This document shows, in pieces, positions 30,630 to 38,186 of a stretch of 39,789 nt of DNA (its first letter is position 1; every line of letters starts with the position of its first letter). The notes beneath the pieces were generated by a model that was given only the letters and a program-made list of their open reading frames with translations, was not told where the DNA came from and did no database searches. This DNA comes from a virus. Both the position numbers and the translations under genes were made by a program. The DNA lies in IMG/VR virus record IMGVR_UViG_3300003702_000032, positions 1 to 39,789 of that record. One strand, given 5' to 3'.

Positions 30630-30983
30630 TTATACGTCATAACCAAGTGCCCTAAATCTTAGAGCAAAAGGTTTATAAGTTTTACCAGCTGGCTTCATCG
30701 CCTTGGCTACTGCCATGTGATGGTCAGCCATCTCCTGTTGACGGCGTGCCTCTTCAGCTCGTTCCCGTTCGACTGATGCAACTACCTCGTCCTCAAGGGA
30801 CTTGGCTTCGGCACGGAGGTCCTCAACAGACCACTCACGCAAATCCCACCAGCGTGGGCGGAAACCATTGACAGCCTTAAAGGTGTCTGAGATATAGGTT
30901 GCGAGATCGACCCGCTCTTGATCCTCGTCTGAGGTATCAATCGTCTGGGTCCAGCCTGGTGCAAATGTCATTTCAATTTTCAT
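30630..30983 (-). CDS. Charged hypothetical protein with a probable leaderless mRNA
   Basis: A 117-aa protein from the ATG at 30983. An upstream in-frame GTG (31001) lies within the promoter spacer and is rejected. N-terminus MKIEMTFAPGWTQTID, a Trp-rich middle (FRPRWWDLREWSVEDLRAEA), a long charged helix (VASVERERAEEARRQQEMAD), and a basic end (KPFALRFRALGYDV). No family recognised. The ATG is 6 nt past the -10 of promoter C, so transcription should start at or next to it. Confidence 0.65.
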   Translation of the reverse strand: MKIEMTFAPGWTQTIDTSDEDQERVDLATYISDTFKAVNGFRPRWWDLREWSVEDLRAEAKSLEDEVVASVERERAEEARRQQEMADHHMAVAKAMKPAGKTYKPFALRFRALGYDV

Positions 30984-30989
30984 ACTACT

Positions 30990-31070
30990 ATTATACCACA
31001 CTTTGGGTCCTGTGTCAAGCCGTAACCTATTGATTTATATGGGTTTTTCCTGGGTTTGTAAGTCATTGAT
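30990..31070 (-). promoter_or_regulatory. Composite early-type promoter C
   Basis: Minus strand: TTGACA (31013-31018), 17 nt, TATAAT (30990-30995), perfect consensus, with the same CCAAAGTGTGG spacer end as promoter B. Variants of the upstream motif lie at 31023-31034 (ATCAATAGGTTA, 4 nt from -35) and 31059-31070 (ATCAATGACTTA). No AACTGTCCAAA element was seen. Expected +1 falls on the ATG at 30983. Confidence 0.8.
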
Positions 31071-31084
31071 TTATAATGGAAAAG

Positions 31085-31171
31085 TTATGTCTTAAAAGTG
31101 ACTCTTTCGTGTCTCTTTACGACATAATAGGATCCATCACCCTTTTCGATCTCAATACATAAGTATAACAC
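31085..31171 (-). CDS. Possible tiny gene or gene remnant
   Basis: The frame ending at TAA (31085-31087) reads like protein: YLCIEIEKGDGSYYVVKRHE then RVTFKT. From the only usual start in frame, GTG at 31171, it gives 28 aa with no good ribosome site; the coding look extends some 13 codons further upstream. It may be the tail of a decayed gene or a very small one. The rest of 31088-31233 contains only short inverted repeats (CTCT..AGAG inside CAGTC..GACTG). Confidence 0.25.
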   Translation of the reverse strand: MLYLCIEIEKGDGSYYVVKRHERVTFKT

Positions 31172-31233
31172 ACGTGGAAGCTCACTGGATGAGTCCCTAG
31201 AGTATATAATCAGTCTCTTATATTAGAGTATTA

Positions 31234-31461
31234 TTATTGACTGATGAGAGTTTGTAGGTTTGATTTGATCTCCTCGATTTCGTCTTTAAGGTGGAGCTTG
31301 TTCATTTTAAGAGCTTTTATTTTTTGATCATTTTTGTGACCTATCTTTTGGTAATAATTGTATAGGTCGGTAATCTCTTTGTCTAGTTTTCTGTGTTGGT
31401 CTACAAGGCGGTTATAGAGGTTTGTTATATCTTCTACAATTATACTATTAGAATTTGTCAT
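31234..31461 (-). CDS. DUF465/YdcH-like coiled-coil protein
   Basis: A 75-aa all-helical protein. The pattern LVDQHRKLDKEITDLYN then KIKALKMNKLHLKDEIEEIK matches the DUF465/YdcH layout (L..eHr.Ld.eI......i..LK..KL.LKDEI), a small family common in proteobacteria, especially alphaproteobacteria. Function of the family is unknown. ATTAGTCTCC on the plus strand, i.e. GGAGACTAAT, provides the ribosome site. Presence in a phage suggests capture from a proteobacterial host; that is inference. Confidence 0.6.
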   Translation of the reverse strand: MTNSNSIIVEDITNLYNRLVDQHRKLDKEITDLYNYYQKIGHKNDQKIKALKMNKLHLKDEIEEIKSNLQTLISQ

Positions 31462-31472
31462 ATTAGTCTCCT

Positions 31473-31676
31473 TTAAATGTCATTATATCCCATAGATTCA
31501 GCGCCCAGTTTGGTAAATTGTTCCATCTCAAAATCGTCTTTTCCTGCACCACAATCTGGACACACCCAATCTTCTGGTACATCTTCCCATCGAGTTCCAG
31601 GTTTAATTCCATCTTCTGGCCACCCTTCTTCTTCATCATAAATCCATCCACATATGATGCATATATACATCTTCAT
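31473..31676 (-). CDS. Rubredoxin
   Basis: A 67-aa protein from the ATG at 31676, which overlaps the TGA of the SufT-like gene (ATGA); the longer frame to 31727 is rejected. Rubredoxin motifs: [36 protein letters not shown] and GAGKDDFE, with the four iron-binding Cys in C-x2-C and C-x2-C, spacing of a classical 50-55-aa rubredoxin plus a short C-terminal extension. It carries single electrons at low potential in the cytoplasm; possible partners here are Fe-S assembly or oxygenase/halogenase chemistry, which is inference. Confidence 0.9.
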   Translation of the reverse strand: MKMYICIICGWIYDEEEGWPEDGIKPGTRWEDVPEDWVCPDCGAGKDDFEMEQFTKLGAESMGYNDI

Positions 31677-32002
31677 AGTAGGCCCATCTGCAATTTTGTA
31701 TGAGAAGGGATCATGTCTGGACCCCACTGTGGTTCAAATGTCATTTCTACATCTACTATATCTACGTCTGGCACTTCACAAGCTTGCTTGACTTCTTTAT
31801 ATAACTGATCTCCTACCGGACAAAATGCAGAAGTCAAGGTCATGGTCACCTTACAGTATCTCTCATCTAACCAAATCTCATAGATCAATCCGAGATCGTA
31901 TACGTTGGTAGGGATTTCAGGATCATATACTCGGCGCAGATTAGCAACAATCTTATCTACCGTAGGATTCTCTCCCTCCATATATTGTTCAACGTGTGTC
32001 AT
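31673..32002 (-). CDS. SufT/MIP18-family Fe-S assembly factor
   Basis: A 109-aa DUF59/MIP18 (SufT, PaaD-like) protein. Motifs: [20 protein letters not shown], the family hallmark DPE-P-x5-DLGLI, and [16 protein letters not shown] with the conserved Cys, then [19 protein letters not shown]. The family helps deliver or mature Fe-S clusters. It lacks the SufT N-terminal extension and is close to the PaaD/MIP18 core length. It lies between the HAD gene and rubredoxin, in the same operon as SufB. Confidence 0.88.
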   Translation of the reverse strand: MTHVEQYMEGENPTVDKIVANLRRVYDPEIPTNVYDLGLIYEIWLDERYCKVTMTLTSAFCPVGDQLYKEVKQACEVPDVDIVDVEMTFEPQWGPDMIPSHTKLQMGLL

Positions 32003-32006
32003 ACCA

Positions 32007-32366
32007 TTAACCTAATCCAACTTCTTCCCAATCTATATCATTCCACCCTTCATCTCTAGGTACATTTACAGCATGAGCTTTTACCCTAGGTCCAACATCA
32101 TTTATCAATACTCTACCACCGTCTGCATAACCCATCAAAAGTATATCAAACGGTATACCTAATCTTCGGAGTTCTGATTCTGTTCTTTCTCTTACCGATT
32201 CACGACGACCTGTTATTAGTATGATGTTATGTCCCTGTGCTTCCCACGACTTCATACGTTCTAGAACCCCCGGCAACAGCTTATGTTCTTTGCTCACTAT
32301 TCCCAAATGTCCCAAACCTGTATACTCTGTTAAAGTTCCATCAATATCACAAATAATAGTTTTCAA
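32007..32366 (-). CDS. HAD-family phosphatase
   Basis: A 119-aa HAD-superfamily hydrolase. Motif I CDIDGTLTEY (D7xD9), motif II NIILITGRRESVRERTE, and a short C-terminal region with LINDVGPRVKAHAV. This is the small capless type often found in phages, related to polynucleotide kinase 3'-phosphatase-like or KdsC-like proteins. The substrate cannot be told. The motif IV acid pair is reduced (IND), and no cap domain is present. It is adjacent to the CxxC membrane protein (start 32366/stop 32367). Confidence 0.8.
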   Translation of the reverse strand: MKTIICDIDGTLTEYTGLGHLGIVSKEHKLLPGVLERMKSWEAQGHNIILITGRRESVRERTESELRRLGIPFDILLMGYADGGRVLINDVGPRVKAHAVNVPRDEGWNDIDWEEVGLG

Positions 32367-32687
32367 TTAATGCATCTCATGGCCATGATTTAAATGATGT
32401 TGAGTTGCAATAGCTTCCCAATTCATAGCATACACTACTACGGTTGCTATCGCTGCACCCACAATAATGCCTTGTGTAAATCGTTTAATAGTCTTCCAAT
32501 TCTTTGCTCGTTGCTCAGGACTAAAGGCTTTCCATTTTTGGTAACCCTTATGAAACTTCCACATAGAGTAGGCAGTAAGGACTACAGCCAATCCTATCAA
32601 CCATGGTGTATACGGACTGTCTATAGCCAGTACACCCATGCCAATCAGAAAGGCAATCAGTCCGTTAATCCAACATATCGGGCACAT
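32367..32687 (-). CDS. Membrane protein with N-terminal CxxC and His-rich tail
   Basis: A 106-aa protein beginning [20 protein letters not shown]. Three hydrophobic spans: about residues 6-22, 28-42 and 70-88 (GIIVGAAIATVVVYAMN), with a basic loop between. The C-terminus is QHHLNHGHEMH. The CxxC plus His tail suggests metal (iron or copper) or redox handling, which would suit the neighbouring Fe-S genes; that is inference. The start overlaps the SufB stop by 1 nt. No family recognised. Confidence 0.7.
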   Translation of the reverse strand: MCPICWINGLIAFLIGMGVLAIDSPYTPWLIGLAVVLTAYSMWKFHKGYQKWKAFSPEQRAKNWKTIKRFTQGIIVGAAIATVVVYAMNWEAIATQHHLNHGHEMH

Positions 32688-34111
32688 TATCCTACTGACC
32701 CCTCCATTGAAATCTCTAGTAACTTGTTTGCCTCAACTGCAAACTCCATAGGCAGCTTAGAGAATATGTCCTTACAAAATCCATTCACAATAAGATTCCT
32801 TGCATCTTCAGGACTAATGCCTCGTTGCTGACAATAAAACAATTGGTCCTCACTAATCTTTGATGTAGTAGCCTCATGTTCTACTGTCGCTGTGTTATTC
32901 TTGCACTCTATATATGGGTTAGTATGAGCTCCACACTCATCACCCATCATCAAGGAATCACATTGCGTATAGTTCTTAGCATTGTCTGCCCCTTTACCAA
33001 TCTTCACCAGGCCTCTGTATGTGTTATTGCCATGACCGGCTGAGATACCCTTAGAGATAATCGTGGATGTAGTATTCTTTCCTATATGATACATCTTAGT
33101 GCCGGTGTCTGCCTGTTGGTAGTTACCAGTAAAGGCAACAGAATAGAACTCACCCACACTTTCATCGCCTTGTAATATACACGACGGATACTTCCATGTA
33201 ATGGCACTACCTGTCTCTACCTGTGTCCAGGTGATCTTACTGCGGTAGCCTTTACACTTACCACGCTTAGTAACAAAATTGAAGATGCCGCCTTTACCAT
33301 CTTTGTCGCCTGGATACCAGTTCTGCACAGTTGAATACTTGATCTCTGCATTGTCTAAGGCGACTAGCTCAACGATAGCCGCATGGAGTTGGTTCTCATC
33401 ACGCATTGGTGCAGTACAGCCTTCTAGATAAGATACAGACGAACCTTCATCTGCGATTATCAATGTCCGTTCAAACTGTCCTGTGTCCTCACTGTTGATT
33501 CGGAAATAGGTACTGAGTTCCATCGGGCATTTTGTATTCTTGGGGATGTATGCAAAACTACCATCACTGAATACTGCGCTATTCAATGCAGCGAAATAAT
33601 TATCACTCTGTGGAACGACACTGCCGAGGTACTTCTTCACCAGTTCTGGATACTTCTCTACTGCATCACTAAAACTGCAAAACAAGATACCCATCTCCTC
33701 TAACTTGGCAGCGAATGTTGTACCCACACTGACACTATCGAATACTGCATCTACTGCCACATTCAATAACTTCTCTCGCTCTCGTAAAGGGACTCCTAGT
33801 TTCTCAAAATCATCAAGGATCTCTTGTGGTACTTCATCTATGCTATTATACTTCTTCTTCGGTCTAGAAAAATAAATGATGTCCTGATAGTCTATCGTGG
33901 GGTATGTTATGTTAGGCCAATGTCCAGGCTCTTCCATTTTGAGCCAACGCTGATACGCCTTCAGTCTCCAATCGAGTAACCATTGGGGCTCATTCTTCTT
34001 CTCACTGATGGCTGTAATGACTTGTTCATTGAGGCCAGGTGGAAACTGTTCCATCTCCACATCTGTTGTGAAACCATACTTGTATGGTTCTGCTGTATTA
34101 ATGTATGTCAT
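32687..34111 (-). CDS. sufB: Fe-S cluster assembly scaffold SufB
   Basis: A 474-aa SufB (E. coli about 495 aa). N-terminus [20 protein letters not shown], then [19 protein letters not shown]. The C-terminal beta-helix/core has [17 protein letters not shown] (with the conserved scaffold Cys), [37 protein letters not shown]. SufB normally works with SufC (ATPase) and SufD to build Fe-S clusters; neither is in this window, so the phage protein probably joins host SufC/D. It is complete with all recognisable conserved blocks. The ATG overlaps the stop of the oxygenase gene upstream by 4 nt. Confidence 0.95.
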   Translation of the reverse strand: MTYINTAEPYKYGFTTDVEMEQFPPGLNEQVITAISEKKNEPQWLLDWRLKAYQRWLKMEEPGHWPNITYPTIDYQDIIYFSRPKKKYNSIDEVPQEILDDFEKLGVPLREREKLLNVAVDAVFDSVSVGTTFAAKLEEMGILFCSFSDAVEKYPELVKKYLGSVVPQSDNYFAALNSAVFSDGSFAYIPKNTKCPMELSTYFRINSEDTGQFERTLIIADEGSSVSYLEGCTAPMRDENQLHAAIVELVALDNAEIKYSTVQNWYPGDKDGKGGIFNFVTKRGKCKGYRSKITWTQVETGSAITWKYPSCILQGDESVGEFYSVAFTGNYQQADTGTKMYHIGKNTTSTIISKGISAGHGNNTYRGLVKIGKGADNAKNYTQCDSLMMGDECGAHTNPYIECKNNTATVEHEATTSKISEDQLFYCQQRGISPEDARNLIVNGFCKDIFSKLPMEFAVEANKLLEISMEGSVG

Positions 34112-34776
34112 TCTTGACTCCCTATAGTTTGTAACGACATCTTAATTTTGCTTAGGTCGTCCACATACCCATCTATTAAACAATCAAAAGATAGGGACCA
34201 CCGTGATTGAGTTGACTGATTAACACCTATTGAATGGGTAGTCTGGCTTGGGAATATCAATAACAGGCCTGGTGCTGGTTCTAAAAACCACCTATCACTG
34301 TTGTAATAATCGTTTTTCGTTACTGAAAGCCTCACAGTATCGGAGTTTAAATAGTTATGATAACCACCAGGTTTGTGAAACAGTATATTCCCAGCGTTTT
34401 CTGGCATCTCCATATACATCACTCCAGATAACATAGAATTGGTATGGGTATGCGGTTGTCCCCAATGGCCTGGTTGATGTTCTAGTACCCATGATCGGTG
34501 CATATTAAGCCCATCAAACACCACATGGTAATAATCGTTTACGAATTCATGTATTTGCTCCAATACCTGCTTTTGTAATGGTGCACATATATCATGGTCA
34601 AGTACTTTTTTATCCGTTGATAGGTTACCTACATGCACGATTTCACCTGCCGAGTTAATGGTTTCATTTACATATTCTTTTGTCTGTTTCAGGCTTTTTA
34701 GATGTTCCTGCACATCCGGATCTATGGTCACCTTACCCATGTATAAACTAATCGGAAATAGCTGCAATATATTCAC
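34108..34776 (-). CDS. 2OG-Fe(II) oxygenase (TIGR02466-type)
   Basis: A 222-aa putative dioxygenase. [20 protein letters not shown] (about residues 105-125) carries the first iron-binding His and the S-G-V-x-Y-M strand; [18 protein letters not shown] then SRWSLSFDC (about 172-197) carries the distal His and the 2OG-binding Arg. This is the layout of the TIGR02466 family of phage and marine bacterial oxygenases. The substrate is unknown. The start is GTG at 34776 (an ATG TGA sits just before). It overlaps SufB at the end. Confidence 0.8.
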   Translation of the reverse strand: MNILQLFPISLYMGKVTIDPDVQEHLKSLKQTKEYVNETINSAGEIVHVGNLSTDKKVLDHDICAPLQKQVLEQIHEFVNDYYHVVFDGLNMHRSWVLEHQPGHWGQPHTHTNSMLSGVMYMEMPENAGNILFHKPGGYHNYLNSDTVRLSVTKNDYYNSDRWFLEPAPGLLLIFPSQTTHSIGVNQSTQSRWSLSFDCLIDGYVDDLSKIKMSLQTIGSQE

Positions 34777-34807
34777 ATTTCAATGACCTTGTCGTGGACA
34801 TTTTTCA

Positions 34808-35377
34808 TTATCCTGTCTTTAGCATAACATTCCCTGAAACAGATATTCTCTTACCTTTATCTGAAACTGGATGAACACAATGCGGAAGCAATGCTGGAAA
34901 TATTATTATTCTTCCCTCATCTTCTGGCGTCAAATGGATTTTATGGGACTCTGGAAACCCTATTATTGTAGGATATGTAAATTCAAAAATAGATTCTGCC
35001 GGAAGATCAACCCAACAAGTATAACTATAAACGCCATCATGGGTATGAACTGGGATATAATGAGAATCTTTCTGTATATTTATCCAAGGGTCACCAAATC
35101 CACACGGTAAATTCTTATCTAAAAGTTTCCACCCCCTAATATAGTCAAAAACTTTCTCATATTCTTCAATTAAATCATCCACAACACTAAAGAGAGAATT
35201 TTTATTTTCTTCTCCCATATAATAATGGTTTGATGTTTTCGGATAAGTTTCTGAAAGGCCAGTAACATGCTTTACATTATTTTCTTCGGCTCCATCACAC
35301 TCATTTTTTAGTGATGCAAGTAATTGAGATGGTAGGGTATCCCTTACATACCCATAATTTTTTAAAACATGGTGCAT
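34808..35377 (-). CDS. Second 2OG-Fe(II) oxygenase-like protein
   Basis: A 189-aa protein. YIPVHTHDGVYSYTCWVDLP (about residues 106-127) has the H-x-H/D-type iron site, and RIIIFPALLPHCVHPVSDKG then KRISVSGNVML carries the distal His and Arg. Same fold family as its neighbour at 34108-34776, but shorter and with little obvious residue identity, so an old duplication or separate acquisition. Such phage oxygenases may modify tail proteins, nucleotides or host targets; substrate unknown. Confidence 0.75.
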   Translation of the reverse strand: MHHVLKNYGYVRDTLPSQLLASLKNECDGAEENNVKHVTGLSETYPKTSNHYYMGEENKNSLFSVVDDLIEEYEKVFDYIRGWKLLDKNLPCGFGDPWINIQKDSHYIPVHTHDGVYSYTCWVDLPAESIFEFTYPTIIGFPESHKIHLTPEDEGRIIIFPALLPHCVHPVSDKGKRISVSGNVMLKTG

Positions 35378-35392
35378 AATTTTGATAGCGTG

Positions 35393-35794
35393 TCAATGAC
35401 CATACCCCGGGCCGGTTGCCCCACCGCATCCACCACAAGTTCCTGTACCACCTTGCTCTTTAAACACATCAGAAAATACAAATGTCGGGCTCATACCAGA
35501 AGTATCATAATCTATTGTAGATCCCACCATAAACTGATACGCAATAGGATCGACATATACATACGGAGCAACCTCTATATCTCGCTCTTCCTTGCTATCT
35601 GCGAAAGTCAAAGAGTGTTGCATCCCACCACATCCGCCTCCATATACATACGGACGGACAGCCTCCATCTTATTCTCTGCACACATGGAAGCTATCTTCT
35701 CTCTCGCCGATTCTGTTATTGTAATACCTACCTTGGGTGGGACAAACTCTTTTTCGTTAATCCCCTTAAAGTCATCCCATAAACTTTTTAACAT
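35393..35794 (-). CDS. A-type Fe-S carrier-like protein with altered Cys motif
   Basis: A 133-aa HesB/IscA-type protein. Family features: VGITITESAREKIASMCAEN, YVYGGGCGGMQHSLTFAD (first ligand Cys), YVYVDPIAYQFMVGSTIDYD, MSPTFVFSDVF. The C-terminal ligand motif, CGC in IscA/ErpA, reads TCGGCGG here, with one extra Gly between the two Cys. A 20-aa N-terminal extension (LKSLWDDFKGINEKEF) and a Gly/Tyr/His tail are also unusual. The role would be holding or passing Fe-S clusters to targets. It lies just before the 189-aa oxygenase gene. Confidence 0.85.
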   Translation of the reverse strand: MLKSLWDDFKGINEKEFVPPKVGITITESAREKIASMCAENKMEAVRPYVYGGGCGGMQHSLTFADSKEERDIEVAPYVYVDPIAYQFMVGSTIDYDTSGMSPTFVFSDVFKEQGGTGTCGGCGGATGPGYGH

Positions 35795-35796
35795 TG

Positions 35797-36045
35797 TTAT
35801 TTCCTCTCTGGAAATGGCTCACCTGGAAACCAAACAGACCACATTGGAAAATCTGGATCTAGTTTTGTCCCTAACCGTGAATCTTTGGATCGTGGAAAAT
35901 CAGGGTGTGCTCTTACTACGCTATGCCGTTCACTAAACCATTCTTCTTTAGTCCGTGTTGAACTGTCAAGTTCTCCTACACTCGTTTCACCTAGCACTGT
36001 ATAGGTTTTGGCATACGCCGAATGTTCATAACCCTTATGCTTCAT
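35797..36045 (-). CDS. Hypothetical protein
   Basis: An 82-aa protein with many Ser, Thr, Glu and Pro (MKHKGYEHSAYAKTYTVLGE...). The C-terminal half has FPRSKDSRLGTKLDPDFPMW and a repeated D-P-D-F-P idea. No family recognised. It lies directly between the C2H2 finger gene and the A-type carrier, 2 nt from each. Confidence 0.6.
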   Translation of the reverse strand: MKHKGYEHSAYAKTYTVLGETSVGELDSSTRTKEEWFSERHSVVRAHPDFPRSKDSRLGTKLDPDFPMWSVWFPGEPFPERK

Positions 36046-36047
36046 TT

Positions 36048-36287
36048 TTATCCTCCCATCGAATCATCTATGCCATGAAAACCACCAACCGTTTCTTTTC
36101 TTATCGGACTAGAATGATTCTTATATACGTGCTGTCTAACCTGTCCTATATCTCTATTATTAAAATCACATTTAATACACTGCCAATGCGGTGCGTGTTC
36201 GGCCGTAATATATCCTACCGGACCAGTATTTTTAATATACTTGTCGTACCATCCATCTCTATTATCGAAATATTCCATTGAACTCAC
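36048..36287 (-). CDS. C2H2-type zinc finger protein, second copy
   Basis: A 79-aa protein with C-I-K-C, twelve residues, H, four residues, H (CIKCDFNNRDIGQVRQH then VYKNH, about residues 36-57). Spacing is identical to the finger at 20245-20457 though flanks differ. The start is GTG at 36287, overlapping the previous stop (GTGA), or ATG at residue 4. Probably a small DNA- or protein-binding regulator; inference. Confidence 0.65.
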   Translation of the reverse strand: MSSMEYFDNRDGWYDKYIKNTGPVGYITAEHAPHWQCIKCDFNNRDIGQVRQHVYKNHSSPIRKETVGGFHGIDDSMGG

Positions 36288-36511
36288 CTATAGGTGCTAT
36301 TAGCTAAGGCCGCTCGGCCGATCCCTATTCCTTTATGCCAATATATATCTTCACCATTTTTACGAGCTTCTGTAGCTGTCTCTATAGTATTATATGTGCC
36401 AAGATATATTTCGTGTCCTCGTAGTCTACGGTTAGTTCTTGGGTTGGGTATCGTCACTCTGTACCCACCACCTTTAGCTTCAGTGATACCCTCTGGAAGA
36501 TTTTCTTTCAT
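36284..36511 (-). CDS. AP2-like DNA-binding domain protein
   Basis: 75 aa from the ATG at 36511, which overlaps the previous TGA by 1 nt (TGATG); a longer frame to 36535 exists. GGGYRVTIPNPRTNRRLRGH then EIYLGTYNTIETATEARKNG fits the AP2/ERF-type three-strand-plus-helix domain (Y-R-V..., Y-L-G-T-Y-x-T-x-E-x-A-T-E-A). In phages such domains usually accompany HNH homing nucleases; here it stands alone, with no HNH motif. Stand-alone use as a transcription regulator or a nuclease remnant are both possible. Confidence 0.7.
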   Translation of the reverse strand: MKENLPEGITEAKGGGYRVTIPNPRTNRRLRGHEIYLGTYNTIETATEARKNGEDIYWHKGIGIGRAALANSTYR

Positions 36512-36759
36512 CACGGACATATGCCTATAGGGCACTTCGTTGACCAGTTTATCATGTATATTAAACCTAATACTCCCATACCTACAACCCCCAACACTAA
36601 TGACAGTAATACATATCCCACATACTTGTGTTGGTAATCATCATCATGTTCTTCTTCACTCATCTCTCGCTCACTCCGTATATTATCCAAATACTCTTTT
36701 AAAAGCGGTGAAGCACTTTCTTCACCATACCCACGTTGGTATCTACCCCAAATTGTCAT
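36511..36759 (-). CDS. Small single-span membrane protein
   Basis: An 82-aa protein. Acidic, charged N-terminal half (EYLDNIRSEREMSEEEHDDD), then a hydrophobic span (about residues 48-70: GYVLLSLVLGVVGMGVLGLI) and a short end with two Cys (STKCPIGICP). Topology unknown. The ATG overlaps the halogenase stop by 4 nt. No family recognised. Confidence 0.6.
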   Translation of the reverse strand: MTIWGRYQRGYGEESASPLLKEYLDNIRSEREMSEEEHDDDYQHKYVGYVLLSLVLGVVGMGVLGLIYMINWSTKCPIGICP

Positions 36760-37874
36760 GTAACTCCCTCATACCAAATTTTAAAGTTCCAAAATTCCCA
36801 TTGACCATACGTCTCCTTACTATCATTGCTCAAATCACTCAAATCTGACCATCTCTCATTTTTAGCGGCCGTCACAAATCTATCAAATTCTGTATCTTGA
36901 ATATTTAGCGTTTGGGCATACTTCCAAAAAAGAGTATCATATTGTGATCCAAATTGATAATGCCACAATATAAAAGTTTCTAACCTATGTAAATGCTTTT
37001 GAATACACTCAATAGCGTATTCCCATTCCCAGTTTTTCTTGATAATAACCTCAAATGTATACCTCATCCACTCCATATATGCTGCTACAGCCGTAGATTC
37101 TAAAGGCTCTAGAAAAAACAAGCGATTTCCATTTGATATGATTCTGTTGTCTATAACAGGATTATTAGTAACATAACTTTTAAAATTTAAATGCTGCGTT
37201 AGTTCAACATCAAATAATTCTTGAAAATGACTTGTCGCTTCTTCTTGAGATGTAATATCTTTATTGTAAATATAACCAATTGAATAGGGATAAGAAGGAG
37301 ACTTAGGAATAGTAGGTATCATAAAACACCACCCATCAGGAGTAGCTACAGCTCGTGTCCATTTAGTGTTAGACATATCTTTAAGAGGTTTAGCTAGTAT
37401 TGCCGAGTTCACAGGGCTCACCAACTCCTTACAATCGTCCAAACTTTGTGGCTTACCTCTACAGTCAAACACATAATCAGCATCTATATCTTCAATAGTT
37501 TCTACATTATCTTCTTTTACCTCAAACCAACCTGAATTTAAAACAGCCTCTTGAAGTTTTAAAGGAGAATAATGCATAGCCGTAGTATCGGCAGGAAATC
37601 CATGATAAATTACTTCACTAGTTTTTCCCCAACCTTCATACATGAAACCCATCTTAGGTGTAGCATCTATAAGATTGCTATGCCAATCAAACCTCAAAGT
37701 TTTCCATAAAAATCGAGGAACTCCTATGATTGTGGCTTGCCCCACCTTTTCAGTTGGAACATCAGGATCGTATCTTAACTCTATTTGAATATCGGGATCA
37801 TATCTCGTATAATATGCGTAATGTAATGCAGTTAAACAACCAGCATTACCTCTCCCTACCACCGCTATTTTCAT
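36756..37874 (-). CDS. Flavin-dependent halogenase (tryptophan halogenase family)
   Basis: A 372-aa FAD-dependent protein. FAD-binding G7-R-G-N-A-G12 (VVGRGNAGCLTALHYA); EKVGQATIIGVPRFLW (43-57), equal to the G-E-A-T-x-P block; TPKMGFMYEGW with K74 at the place of the catalytic Lys; GWCFMIPTIP (about 196-205), a variant of the family W-x-W-x-I-P motif; FLEPLESTAVAAY (about 272-284) with the E/S pair. The protein is shorter than PrnA-type enzymes (about 540 aa). A viral member, VirX1 of cyanophage Syn10, halogenates (prefers iodide) diverse substrates, so activity is possible. An FAD reductase is needed and is not in the window. Confidence 0.85.
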   Translation of the reverse strand: MKIAVVGRGNAGCLTALHYAYYTRYDPDIQIELRYDPDVPTEKVGQATIIGVPRFLWKTLRFDWHSNLIDATPKMGFMYEGWGKTSEVIYHGFPADTTAMHYSPLKLQEAVLNSGWFEVKEDNVETIEDIDADYVFDCRGKPQSLDDCKELVSPVNSAILAKPLKDMSNTKWTRAVATPDGWCFMIPTIPKSPSYPYSIGYIYNKDITSQEEATSHFQELFDVELTQHLNFKSYVTNNPVIDNRIISNGNRLFFLEPLESTAVAAYMEWMRYTFEVIIKKNWEWEYAIECIQKHLHRLETFILWHYQFGSQYDTLFWKYAQTLNIQDTEFDRFVTAAKNERWSDLSDLSNDSKETYGQWEFWNFKIWYEGVT

Positions 37875-37877
37875 ATA

Positions 37878-38186
37878 TCACGCCACAAATGATTCCCCAC
37901 AACCACACGACTGCCGCTCAGGTATACCGACTTTAAACGCTGGCATGAAATCACCACCATAATCAACTGTTGCACCATCCATATATTCAATAGTATATTG
38001 ATCTATCACAAATGTCTTGCCCTTACCAAGATCCCATGTTACATCACCATCTTCCGGAGATCCAAAGCCCCAATGTGCCATTAGGCCTGAGCAACCCCCG
38101 CCACGCAATTCATAGCGTACGGAGGCGTTGTCACCTACAATGGTACTCATCTGAGCCTTAGCGGCCTCAGTAAGGGTGACGTTCAT
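37878..38186 (-). CDS. A-type Fe-S carrier (IscA/ErpA/SufA-like)
   Basis: A 102-aa A-type carrier. VTLTEAAKAQMSTIVGDN, YELRGGGCSGLMAHWGF (first Cys), FVIDQYTIEYMDGATVDYGG, and C-terminal RQSCGCGESF with the canonical C-G-C pair. All three cluster ligands are present and length is normal. A-type carriers accept Fe-S clusters from a scaffold such as SufB and pass them to apoproteins. It follows the 37-aa membrane peptide (ATGA overlap) and is followed after 3 nt by the halogenase. Confidence 0.92.
   Translation of the reverse strand: MNVTLTEAAKAQMSTIVGDNASVRYELRGGGCSGLMAHWGFGSPEDGDVTWDLGKGKTFVIDQYTIEYMDGATVDYGGDFMPAFKVGIPERQSCGCGESFVA

Noticed and set aside
30984-31001. Upstream GTG start for the gene at 30630
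   Set aside because: Lies inside the promoter spacer, upstream of the expected transcription start.
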